From positions 439,501 to 503,500 of the forward strand of contig JAKSGN010000037.1 in NCBI GenBank assembly GCA_024180945.1: DNA of 64,000 bases, written 5' to 3'. Below are positions 21,252-31,045 of this stretch, piece by piece (position 1 is the stretch's first letter; each line of letters opens with the position of its first letter). A model generated the notes under the pieces. The model was not told the origin of the DNA. It saw only the letters and a list, made by a program, of their open reading frames with translations, and made no database searches. The position numbers and the translations under genes are program-made. Source of the DNA: Macrophomina tecta (taxonomy: Eukaryota > Ascomycota > Dothideomycetes > Botryosphaeriales > Botryosphaeriaceae).

Positions 21252-24200
21252 ATGGTTGCCATCAACACTCGGGGCATCGCCGGTGCCGCGACGACGGTGA
21301 GTAGAATCCATATTTTCTTTTTCCGCGCTCCCCCCCCCCCCCCCCCCCCCTTACTATGATCATAAGGAAAAGAAGAAAAGAAAACAGACCCGAAGACCTG
21401 AAACTTCTCACACACCCCAATCAGATCAGCCAATACACGACGCACACCGTCCTGCCGAACCACCCCTGCGAAACCGGCATCTCATTCCACCTCGGCGTGC
21501 CCCGCCCGGACCTGCTCAACGTCATCGGCCACAAAAACATCATTCCCACGCCCGCCATCGCCCTGCACAAGGAATGCGTCACGCACACCCCGACCGCCAC
21601 CGTCACCGCCTACGCCACGCCCGGCGGCACGTGCGATGTAAACAACGGCGGACAAGTCAAGAAGGTCCTCAAGGGCGGCCACGATGGCTATGGGAACCCC
21701 ATCCACACCATCATCAAGGATCTGTTCCCGCTCCATATTGGCGGGTTGGTGACGAATGTCGCGACCAGGTACGAGGGCCAGAAGACGCAGGTCGTGTGCG
21801 TCACGACGACGCCGCCGGGTGGAGGTGGGTATCAAGCCACCCCGACGAAGGAGCAGCCGATTGTGACGAGCGCGTATAGCGAGAAGCTACCGCAGCAACC
21901 GGATTCGAAGACGACGGAGAAGCCTAGTGACGGTGGCTACTCGCAGCCTGCTCAGTCGAAGCCAAACCCGGAGCCGGAGACCACGGAGTCGCCTGGTGGT
22001 GGAAATTCTCAGCCTGCTCCCGAGCCGACACCCCAGCCCGAGACAACCAAGGCTCCTGGAATTGGCTACTCTCAACCTTCTCAGCCTAATCCCCCGCCTC
22101 AAACCACTGGCGGTGGACATTCTGACCCTCCGCCGCCTAAGCCGGAGCCGGAGGCTTCGAAGGGTCCTGGAGGTGAAGAATCTCACCCAGCTCCGCCAAA
22201 GATCTCCGAAACCCCATACTTGATCCCCGAGCCGTCAACCTCCACCTTCACCGCCTACAATTCCGACGTAGTTGAGCAGGTTATTTCTTATTTCTCGCAG
22301 TACGGACAAGGTGGCCCCGTGGGCTCAAAGACCTACTACCACACCATCAGCGAGCACAAGCCCGCGCCGACGCCCGCCGAGCCCACACACCCGGCTCCTG
22401 AGCCCTCGAGCAAGGAGTATCATCCCGCACCGGAGCCTCCCACGTCAACTGAAGCTTCTCATAGCAGTGAGGAATCTCCCAAGCGCACGACTACTGAGCG
22501 CACGACTATCGTGTACCAAGTACCCACATCTTCCACGCCGAAGCCGTCTAGCGAGGATCACAACCCAGTACCGGAGCCTCAAACTTCCCCCAAGGAGTCC
22601 TCCTCCTCTCAGGAGCCTCTCGCTTCCACTAAGGCTTCTCATGGCGGCCATGAGACCTCTCAGCACACGACTACGGAGCACACTACTATCGTGCACCACT
22701 TGCCTACGCACAAGAGCCACGTCCCCGGCAAGGAAACTCTTCATACTTCAAAGCCTACGACCGAGCAAGAAACGGGTTACGGCAAGCCTACTGGTTCTGA
22801 GAAGCCGGAGCACTCTGCTCCTAAGCCTCATCCGACTCATACCACACCGGAGCATGGCACTTATCCAGAGCACAAGGAACCTACCGCGCCTCACACCCCG
22901 GATCACGGGCCAACCGCTCCCCACCCGACAGATGGTAAGTCGACACAACCCGTCACCACCGAGCCCACCGCCCACCCTCCTGGTCCGACTCATGGTGGGC
23001 ACAACCCCACATCGAAGGAAAGCACACACTGTGTTTCATGCGAGGTCGAGAAAAGTAAGACCGAGGCTGCAGGTCCAAGTAGCTACGGTCAGCCTCCTTC
23101 ACCGTCGCCCACTAGCGGGTCGTACGCCCAGCCGCCCGCCAGCAAAGATCTCTGCCCTGGCCACAATGGTGAGCGCTTCAAGGACAACCTCACCGGCAAG
23201 ACTTTCATCATCGAGTGCGGCATCGATCGTTACGGTGGCGACTTTGGGGGTGCTCACTGGCCAGGTGCTTTCGATTCCTGCATTGCCATCTGCGCGTCCA
23301 CCCCGGAATGCGTCGACATCACTTGGAAGAATGGTGCTTGCTACTTGAAGAACACGCTCGAGGATAAGGTCTACGACAAGGATGCTTGGAGCGCACGACT
23401 GGCCGATGAGTCGAAGGAGACCAAGAGCGGATATGATCAGCCATCGCCGCCGACGACCTACTCTGAGCCTGGTACTACTTCTTCAAAGCCTCAGCCTCCG
23501 CACACATGGAAGCCCGGACCGTCTCCATCCCACAAGACGACGGAGCCTCACACCAAGACGACGTTCGTGATCTCGGCCAAGCCGACCAAGCAGCCTGAGC
23601 AGTCGCAGCCCTCGGACGGATCCACGGGGCCGAACCAGCCGACGACCACGACGCCATCTGAGCCTTCGGGTGGGTCCACGACGAAGCCGAAACCGTCCGA
23701 GCCCTCTGCCGGATACACGACGCCGGCGGGACCTTCGACGGAGCCATCCGGCACGCCGTCGACGAAGGCGTCGTCTCCTCCTAGTAGTAGTGGTGGTGGT
23801 GATAGTGGGTACACTGCGCTTCCCCCTCCTCCCCCTCAGAAGACGGGCGAGATCTTCGACCCCCACAACCCGGGCGGCGACAAGTGCGACGGCAAGCTCA
23901 ATCACGGCGGCAAGCTGTTCCGGCTGCGCACGCACGTGGTGTCGGGGGCGGGCAGCCCGGAGTTCGAGAACCTGTACGTGCAGGGGACGGATTACAGTGA
24001 GTTTTTTTTTTTTTTTTTTTTCCTTCGCCCTATCTTTCCTCAAAAGCACCAGCTACTGACGCATTTTATGAACTCCTCCCGACAGAAACATCCAACAACA
24101 TCCCGCAGCTCACGTACGCGCGCGACACGGCGGGCAAGTTCTTCCTCGACGGCTCGACGACGTCGGTCGCGCTGTGGCACGGCAAGTGCCAGTTCTCCGG

Positions 24201-24453
24201 GCTGACCATGTTCGGCGAGCGCGACGGCGACCCCTACTCGGCGGCCTTCCTCAGCAACAGCGTCGGCACGCACCGCATGCGCGCGGCGTGGGGCTCCGTC
24301 TTCTGGGACAATGACCGCTTCGACGGGTGGGTGGTGTGCCGGAGGAAGGGAGGGGAGGAAAGGTACGAGTTGAAGTGGCACAATGCTGAGAGCAACCAGG
24401 GCGTCGATACGTCGAAGTGCGCCAAGGTGGAGCTGTTGACGGAGAATCTGTAG
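21252..24453 (+). CDS. Large Pro/Thr/Ser-rich protein with PAN/apple-like module
   Basis: Function unknown; I infer a cell-surface or secreted adhesin-like protein from its composition. Three exons (21252-21296, 21425-23996, 24086-24453) give about 994 residues. Order: a short N-terminal exon (MVAINTRGIAGAATT) with only a weak hydrophobic stretch, so a signal peptide is not obvious; a Cys-containing N-terminal region to about residue 150; a stalk of about 430 residues rich in Pro, Thr, Ser, Glu and Lys with imperfect repeats such as PEPETTESPGGG and HPAPEPPTST; a PAN/apple-like module at about 590-680 with spaced cysteines (FIIECGID, CIAICASTPECVDITW, GACYLK); a second Pro/Thr/Ser-rich linker; and an unrecognised C-terminal domain (about 827-994) with Cys at DKCDGK, HGKCQF, VVCRR and SKCAK. 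PAN-like modules bind carbohydrate or protein. No GPI-type hydrophobic tail is seen. Intron 1 contains a long C run. Confidence 0.75.
21330..21350. repeat. Poly(C) tract, 21 nt, in intron 1
   Basis: This is an uninterrupted C run inside the predicted first intron of the PAN-like gene, upstream of a possible branch sequence. Such runs are prone to sequencing and assembly length errors. Confidence 0.85.
22399..22700 (+). repeat. Two-copy degenerate tandem repeat in the stalk coding region
   Basis: Two adjacent units of about 50 codons share the order SS(K/E)-(E/D)-(Y/H)-x-P-(A/V)-PEP, then Thr/Ser-rich, then ASH, then TTTE(R/H)TTIV. The first spans about 22399-22530 and the second about 22547-22700. 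This points to internal duplication within the Pro/Thr-rich stalk. Confidence 0.65.
24002..24021. repeat. Poly(T) tract, 20 nt, in intron 2
   Basis: This T run follows the donor site of the second intron (23997-24085) of the PAN-like gene. Confidence 0.85.
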
Positions 24454-24960
24454 GGAGGGCGTGTGCTTCTTTTTGTCTTCTTTTCCCTTCCGCTTTTTTA
24501 TTTTTACTTTTTTTTTACTTAGACTTTTTGGTGTCGTTGTTTGGACGTCCTCCTCTTGCGGGGAGGACAAGCTAAAAAAAAAAAAAATAAACCGGTGGAG
24601 GAGAGAGGGAAATTGGAAGCGAGGTGGAGGAAAAAGAGAAACGGAGATGGAAGAAAAAAGCGGGCTGCAGAATGATAAGGCAGGACACGCCCATTGTTGC
24701 AAGCGATTGATGGGGGGATGGTTAATTTGCACATGTCTCCCGCTGGCAGGAACAGGATATATAGTGAACAATGCGAGATGTGGTTTCTGATCCGACGGGG
24801 CAAGGATCAACGTGGGTCTGCGCACGAACAGCGCGGACAGCTCAGCATCACATGTATCGGACGACGTCTGGTGTAGACACCGGTGGACATGGGGACGATG
24901 ACGGGGCGCGGCCGGGCCTTCTCGGTGGCTGCATGAGTGGGCGCGGGGCTGGGCATGATA
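24454..24960. other. Intergenic region between the PAN-like gene and the transposon
   Basis: No gene is supported. The interval contains pyrimidine-rich DNA and A14 at 24574-24587, and ends at the TA dinucleotide flanking the transposon. Confidence 0.5.
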
Positions 24961-24990
24961 CCGCACCCGTGCAAAAGTCAGGGCGCACGG
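24961..24990. repeat. Left terminal inverted repeat, 30 bp
   Basis: It begins CCGCACCCGTGCAAAAG and is the exact reverse complement of 26241-26270. A TA lies directly outside. Confidence 0.95.
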
Positions 24991-25094
24991 CCAAGACGCT
25001 AATTATCCTGCCACCAACACCAATACTTTGGAGTCGTATTATTCAACAAGGAGTTGCTCAAATGCAGTAAGAGTTGATTCTTTATAAAGCTAGG

Positions 25095-26183
25095 CTACCA
25101 GCGAGTTTGATAGCCACCAGCTTGAATAACATCTACAAGCCGTTGTGGCATACTTTTACAAAGCGCTTTAAGGCTTGGTTTTTCCACCAATGCGTATGCC
25201 CTAGGTAACCACTCAGCTAGTAACGCCTCCACGCGCTCAGGATTCTTCTCAAGCTCAATAAATGGCGCAATCTCTTGAAGCTTCATCTTTAGTGGCCACC
25301 AAAGGTATTCCTGGAGGTTTAGATCAGGCGAATATAGGGGGTGAGTAATGCACCTAATTTGGTGATCACGCAGCCATTTCTTCACCCGGTTCGCCCGATA
25401 AATACCAGCACCATCTTGTAACCAGTATATACTATAGTCGTAGTTTCTTGGTACCTATTCCTCCAGTACTTTGATATAGGATTTGGCAGTATAGCCTTGC
25501 CTAGGAGAGTCCAAATCACGCTCTATAACGTGTAAATCAGACACCCCTAGCTGGCCTGAAAAGCCACCCCATACCATACATCTTGCCTTCTTGCCAAGTG
25601 GCCGTGTATTAAGCCGGCTTTGGTCCCACTTTTGCTGGCCAGGCGTACGGAAAACCCAGCTTGGTGCGTGGCCAGAGCCCTGCTCAACTGAGCACTCATT
25701 ACCGAACGTAACCCTCATCCACCATCTCCAGCTCTTATACCGGTATTTCTTTGCATATTGGTACCGAATGCGGGCATTCGCTTGAGAGATCCAAGGCCGA
25801 TTCTTTGCACGCCATTTGGTAATATGGTTCTTGCGTAGAATACGCCTGAGCGTATCTTTATGGATAGATAACTGGAGTTGCTTAATCACCTGGCTGTGCT
25901 TAAGTTTTGGGAACCGGTTAACAAAACGAATAATCTGGCGCTCCGTGCGAAGGCTGACTTTGGGGGGACGGCCAGTACGAGGTGTTAGATCAATCTGGCC
26001 AGTCGTATTGTAGTGGTTGATGCAGCTCCTAATTGCGTGTTCTGAGAAGCGAGTCTCACGGGCAATTTGACGCCCAGATTTACCATCTTGCGATTGTGTA
26101 ATAACCGAAACTCGTTGATTATGTGAAAGCTGATGCCTTTGCCTAGCATTGCCTGAAATTTCGCGTCCAAAGATGCGCTGCAT
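25095..26183 (-). pseudogene. Broken Tc1-like transposase
   Basis: The frame runs from an ATG at 26183 to a stop at 25095 (363 codons counting both stops), interrupted by one in-frame TAG at 25455-25457. The N-terminus has a paired helix-turn-helix region (QLSHNQRVSVIT, then GRQIARETRFSEHAI and TGRPPKVS). The DDE domain shows GGFSG, then the second acidic residue in LQDGAG and the third in SPDLNLQEYLW, exactly 34 residues apart. The first catalytic Asp, expected in a (S)DEC motif, is Asn in TFGNECSVE. The protein is therefore both truncated and missing a metal ligand. Both changes fit C-to-T transitions at CpA. A start further upstream is possible, since the frame is open to about 26201. Confidence 0.9.
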
Positions 26184-26240
26184 GGTGGTGTAATGAGGCA
26201 AGGGATGAAGAGGGTACGTTGTTGTTTTGACTCGTGCACG

Positions 26241-26270
26241 TCCGTGCGCCCTGACTTTTGCACGGGTGCG
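26241..26270. repeat. Right terminal inverted repeat, 30 bp
   Basis: It ends CTTTTGCACGGGTGCGG and is the exact reverse complement of the left terminus. A TA lies directly outside. Confidence 0.95.
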
Positions 26271-26518
26271 GTAATGCCTCAGCTGTAGCGGTCAAGTCCA
26301 GCGCGCAGCTCCGGATCGAGGTTAATTGCTGGAGACTGGTCGAGCGATGGGCGTGGCAGCGTTGAGGCGCGGGACCGTCGCTGGAATTAAGGCCTGTCAC
26401 TTGCCGGAAGGGGCTAGCGCGCCATCGAGGGAGCCGTGCGGACGGACAGCAGCACGGGCACAGGCGGCGGCGGGGCGGGAGGAGTGGAAGGGCGAGCTGC
26501 TGGCGGGCGGGCGGGCGT

Positions 26519-26562
26519 GGCAGAGGGCAGAGGGCAGAGAGCAGAGGGCAGAGAACAGAGGG
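26519..26562. repeat. Imperfect CAGAGGG tandem array
   Basis: About six variants of a 7 bp unit (CAGAGGG, CAGAGAG, CAGAGAA) lie end to end. Confidence 0.8.
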
Positions 26563-27280
26563 CGCGCGCGCGATTCCCTCGCTCCCGTCCCGCGCTCCTG
26601 CACATCAAACACATCATCGCCCGTCTTCTTCTTCTCCTTCTGCATCCCCACCAGCGCCATCCTCGCATCCTTCCTATGTAACACACATATATTCATTTCC
26701 CGCCGCCGTGCAGCTTCTCTCGCGTTGCCTGCAGCCGCGCCACCATCAACGGCCTATCACCAGCCCCGCTCCGCTCTGGACAGTTCACCCCCCTGATCGG
26801 CCGCCGTGACGCCGCTGGTTCCATCGTCAGGCCTCGACAAAAGCAAGCACAAACGCTCGCCAGTGTCGTCTCTGGGCCGGCTGCCGCACCTTTTTTCGCT
26901 TGCATCATCCATCCTTGTTCCATTTTTGCTTAGCCCTTCGGATCCCCAGCGGCACGACATCCCGCTCTCCGCCTCGCCAAGCCAGCGCGGCGTGTTAAAT
27001 CGAAAGAAACGGCTGTTGTACAGACTACTGCCCGCTTGTGGTCGCGACAGGAAAGCCCAACCCTGCCGAAATACTTCCCTGACTCGAATCCTGCGGGATA
27101 CCGATAAGGTCCGAAGCCTTATTTTGTTGCCCTATTGCAGCTCCATTTCTATATTTTACTATCCAACCTGCTACTCTCCCTGTACCATTTCATTTTCTTT
27201 CCTATCAAGAACATCTCCTGTATCCGTTGCATTCGAACCATCTCTTCCTTTCACAATATCCTATCCTCTCGAGAATATAG

Positions 27281-27286
<6 letters not shown>

Positions 27287-27318
<32 letters not shown>
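27287..27318. repeat. (AC)16 microsatellite
   Basis: This is a perfect AC dinucleotide array, followed directly by a CT-rich run to about 27334, within the presumed 5' leader of the hydrolase gene. Confidence 0.9.
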
Positions 27319-27320
<2 letters not shown>

Positions 27321-27357
27321 CCTCTCTCTCTCTCCATTTGCCCTTCCTTTACCACGC

Positions 27358-27390
27358 AACCACCACCACCACCACCACCACCACCACCAC
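27358..27390. repeat. (CAC)n trinucleotide array
   Basis: A nearly perfect CAC array of about 10 units lies 50 bases before the hydrolase start codon. It would encode poly-His only in a frame not used here. Confidence 0.9.
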
Positions 27391-27439
27391 AAAACCAAAA
27401 ACCAAGAAATAAGAAGAAAAAAAGAAGAAAAAACCAAAA

Positions 27440-29098
27440 ATGCCTCTCACAGCCGCACCAACGCCCACCATCCTCACCCTCCCCGCCACTCCCGCTCCCC
27501 CCATCCCGGCGCCGACCTCGCCCACCACCTGCTCCTTCTTCGCCGACCGCTGGTCGCGCGCCGGCCCGCGCAAGCGCTGGCTGATCTACTTCGTCACCGG
27601 CAACCCGGGCCTGATCGCCTACTACGACCTGTTCCTCTCGCACCTGCACTTCCTGCTCGGCGCCCACCCGACGCTGGCGCCGGGCAACGCGTTCGATGTC
27701 TTCGGCCGGAGTCTGAGCGGGTTTGAGGGCAGGGGCGCCGGGGTCGAGGGGGGCGTGTGGCCGGCGGGCGTGCGGGCGCGGAAGCGGCAGGACGGCGGGG
27801 CAACCGGGGAGGCGGAAATGGGGACGGGCAAGCCGCCGTTCGGACTGGTGGAGCAGATCGACGGCGTGGAGTGGGCGCTGTGGGACCATGTCAAGGGCAT
27901 GGGCGAGGTGGATGAGCGCGGCGGCGCGCGGACGGGCGGCGGCGGCAGCGATGGCGGCGACGACGGCGACGAGCCGCGCATCATCGTCATCGGCCACTCG
28001 GTCGGCGCGTACATGGCGCTCGAGGTCGTCAAGCGGTGGCGCGAGAGTCTGAAGCGGAAGAAGAGGGCGGCAGCCGTGGCCGTGCAGCAGCAGCAGAAAC
28101 CCGTCGCCGCCAACGTCGGCGAGAAGAGGGCGGAGAGCGGCGACGTCGCTGCGTCGCCTTCCGCGTCGCCGGCGGACGCTGTTTTCGACGACGACAGGGA
28201 CGGCGGCAGGATCGTCGGCGCCGTCTGCCTCTTCCCAACCCTCACGCATATCGCGAAGAGCAGCAGCGGGCTGAAGCTCGGGGTACGTCTACTGCAACAC
28301 CGCCGCCAACAACAGCACCAACACCCCCCCGCTCCACTACATTTGAGAAAAAAGGTGGAGAAGATAACTAACACCGCCGCAAACAGCTCCTCTTCGACAC
28401 GCTCCCCTCGCTGCCCCTCCTCGCCGCCCTCCTCTCCACCCTCCTCACCCTCTTCCTCCCCACCCTCCTCCTCACCGAGCTCCTCGCCCTCCTCCTCGGC
28501 CAGCCGCCCGACGCTGCCGCCGCCACCGCCGCCTTCCTCAAATCCCCCCACGGCGTCCGCCAGGCCCTGCACATGGCCCGCGACGAGCTGCAGCTGATCA
28601 CGCACGACGCGTGGGACGCCGAGATCTGGGGCGCCGCCGAGCAGAGCCCGGTGGGCGTCGCGAGGGCGAAGCTGTTCTTCCTGTTTGGCGCCAGGGACCA
28701 TTGGGTCGGCGATGAGGGCCGGGATGAGTTGATCAAGACGAGAGCGAGGGGCGGGGGGAAGAGCGGGAGGGGAGGAGCGAAGGGGGCGGAGAAGTGGAAG
28801 CCCGTCATGGAGATTGATAAGGCGGGCATTCCGCATGGGTTTTGCATCGGTGAGTTCTCCACTGCCTTTTGTTCTTGCCTCTCTTCGTTTGCTCCGGACC
28901 CCGATCATGATGACGATGACGACTCGTCGTTCACTTGCGAAGTCGAGGAGTAAAAGTGCCAAAAAAAAAAAAAAAGGGGGGGAGACGAAAAGCTAACTCT
29001 GACTGCGAAAAAAAACAACAGATCCGAATCATAGCATCACGGTCGCAGAAAAGGTTGCCAGATACATAGAGGAGATCGTTAGAGAAGAAGGTGCCTAA
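27440..29098 (+). CDS. Lipid droplet-associated hydrolase (LDAH/DUF2305 family)
   Basis: Alpha/beta hydrolase-like protein expected on lipid droplets and implicated in neutral-lipid or sterol-ester turnover; the enzymatic activity of the family is debated. Three exons (27440-28282, 28387-28849, 29022-29098) give about 460 residues, longer than animal homologues because of Gly- and Lys-rich insertions. Family marks: LIYFVTGNPGLIAYYDLFLSHL near residues 52-73, the nucleophile elbow GHSVGAYMAL near 184, VCLFPTLTHIAKSSSG, a long Leu-rich hydrophobic hairpin just after intron 1 (consistent with droplet insertion), LFFLFGARDHWV, and IPHGFCI before the last short exon. Intron 2 contains A15. The ATG follows an A-rich leader. 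Convergent with DCP1. Confidence 0.88.
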
Positions 29099-29687
29099 GC
29101 CTGGGCGGGGAACCGATAAGCTATTTCTCCAACCGGTAGCTGGGCTTTCGAAAGCCGGCTACTCTACGAGAGCTCGCGCGTGCAAGCAAGGCCGGCCTTC
29201 TGTTAGAACGTACAATAGAACACCCCTGCAAAAGGAAAAAATCCCGCCTAGACCCAGTCATTGCAGCAGAGGAAGAGCCGAATAAGAAACATTCTCAAAA
29301 CCCATCGCAGTGGAAGAAGAGCCGAACAAGAGATATCTTCAAGGCCCACCACCATAAGCAATAAAAACCGCGCCAAACCCGACCGCCACAACCCAGGAAA
29401 AGCAGGAGGAATTTTTTTTTCAAAAAAAAAAAAAGGCCATATAAAGCGTCCCAAAGCCCATCCTCGCAATCAACAGCCATGTCTTGGCAAACTCCCCAAA
29501 ATTTCGTCGCAACTGAGTCATCTCTGTGGCAGTGTCCCCCAAAGCCGCCATACCATTCAAGCCATCTTCGAGGCGGACTTTCCCAAAAAATCTCCAACTT
29601 TGCTGATCTTCACTTGCCAACTATTTGCCACTGCCACTGTATCAGTCAATCAAGATGAACGCATGAAAGAAAAAGTGAAGTGTGATC
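29099..29687. other. Convergent intergenic region, LDAH / DCP1
   Basis: No gene is supported. The DNA is A-rich, with short T and A runs near 29411-29433, and should hold both 3' untranslated regions. Confidence 0.5.
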
Positions 29688-31045
29688 TCACATGTAGTTG
29701 ACAGTGGTGACAGCCTTAGACCTCAGCTTGACACCGTTCACAGTCGGCGTCCAAGTGGTCTCAAAAGTGACATGGGGCTTAGTCACAGTGGCCTTCTCAG
29801 TACGCATGTTGTGCCGCCAAGCAAGGAACTTGTCCTGGATCTGCACCCAGTGACCAAGGAAATCCGAACCAGGGCCAACTTTGAAGGTGCCGAACGGGGT
29901 AACAAGGACTGCGAGGTAATATCAATTGGACACTTTAAGAGGAGTGGGAAAATGAGGCGTCACGGACCGTTGTGGCTGCCTTTGTGGGCATTGCGGGCCA
30001 CGTCAAAGAAGTCACCGGCGGTCATGCTCTCGAAGTCGATGGCCTCTTGGGCCGAAGCGCCTGATGCGGGACTCGGCGACCCCAGAGCGGGAGATGACAG
30101 CGCTGGCGATTCCTGCTTCGAGTGCTGGAAATGCGGAGGCCTGCGCTGGGTCTGAGTGACCTTGGGAGCCAGGAAGAAGTTGGTGTCATCTGAATTGACG
30201 AAAGTGGGTGTAGATGAGCTGGAGGCGCGCTGAGAGACCTGCTTATGCTTCGGCTGGACAGGAGTCTGGCGCTGCGGAACGGCCTGAGCCTGAGCCTGAG
30301 CCGACATGTTGTCGTGGCCGATATTGGGAATGGCGGGAGGAGTGGAGGCAGCGGGAGCGGCGAGGACCGGGTCGTGATGGTGAATGGAAAAGTCGGCGTC
30401 GGCTTCACGTTGCTTGCCAAATAACTCGCGAAGTGAGAGCTGCCGGCCCATGGCAACGCTCTGGGGCTCTTCGTCCGAAGACTGGGCGTTCTGCATGGCG
30501 ATCTTACGGCTGGTGTCGGCCATCATGGCGCACTGCTTGATCATCTGGCCATTGATCTCACGGGCCATGGCAGTGGAAGAGGGGTGAGGCTCGGTGAAGA
30601 TCCAGAGGCCATAGATCTTGAGACTGCCGTCCTCGGCCTGGTCTTGGAGGATGATGTACTCGTCGGTCAACTCAACGTCGTTGGCCGTCTTGATCTCAAT
30701 GGTGAAGGCGTTGGGGTCGGTGCCGCGCCGGTTGAGAACAACAATGTTGAAGCGAGCGACACCATCGGCATCGGGGGTGAGAGAGTTGACAAACAAGCTG
30801 CCATCGACGCCCAGCTTCTCCCAAGCCTGGTTGACAGGGTTGAAGGCATAGAGAACGCAGAACGAGGCGATGGACAGGATGGCGTTGAGGGAGGGGACGT
30901 AGCGACGCAGGACAGAGTGGTTGAGGTCATTGGTGTTGTCGTAACGACGAAGCTCGGTGACAGGCATGGCCTCCTGGGCCGGGTTGTCACTCTCAAAATC
31001 GGAGTGAGCCACAACAGCGCGAACCTTGCTCTTCATGGGAGCCAT
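29688..31045 (-). CDS. DCP1: mRNA-decapping enzyme subunit Dcp1 with extended C-terminus
   Basis: Activator of the Dcp2 decapping enzyme in cytoplasmic P-bodies. Two exons (31045-29968 and 29908-29688, 59 bp intron with the unusual donor GTCCGT) give about 432 residues. The EVH1-type Dcp1 domain is at about residues 30-175: LRRYVPSLNAILSIASF, QAWEKLGVDGSLFV, FNIVVLNRRG, VELTDEYIILQ and GLWIFTEP. MGRQLSLRELFGKQREADADFS follows, as in other fungal Dcp1 proteins. The rest is Gln/Ser/Pro-rich, and the predicted terminal block after the intron (HWVQIQDKFLAWRHNMRT and onward) is well structured in appearance and not something I know from Dcp1. The start is the ATG in CACCATGG; the frame is open further upstream but low-complexity. 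Core assignment is firm; the last exon is less so. Confidence 0.85.

Larger units (their letters stand above)
24961..26270 (-). mobile_element. Tc1/mariner (DD34E) DNA transposon, full-length but defective
   Basis: The element is 1310 bp. It has perfect 30 bp terminal inverted repeats at 24961-24990 and 26241-26270 and is flanked on both sides by TA (24959-24960 and 26271-26272), the target duplication of this superfamily. It carries one transposase reading frame on the minus strand, which occupies most of the element. The perfect termini suggest fairly recent insertion, but the transposase is broken (see its entry), so it could move only if another copy supplied transposase. Confidence 0.93.
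26271..27439. promoter_or_regulatory. Leader/promoter region of the LDAH gene, repeat-rich
   Basis: This 1.17 kb interval upstream of the lipid-droplet hydrolase has no supported gene. It contains an imperfect heptamer array CAGAGGG near 26520-26562, an AC microsatellite, CT repeats and a CAC array close to the start codon. Long frames crossing it are low-complexity. Confidence 0.45.

Noticed and set aside
22272..23348. 358-codon frame overlapping the PAN-like gene in another frame
   Set aside because: It is a shadow of the repetitive Pro/Thr-rich coding region with Arg/Ser/Leu bias typical of an out-of-frame reading.
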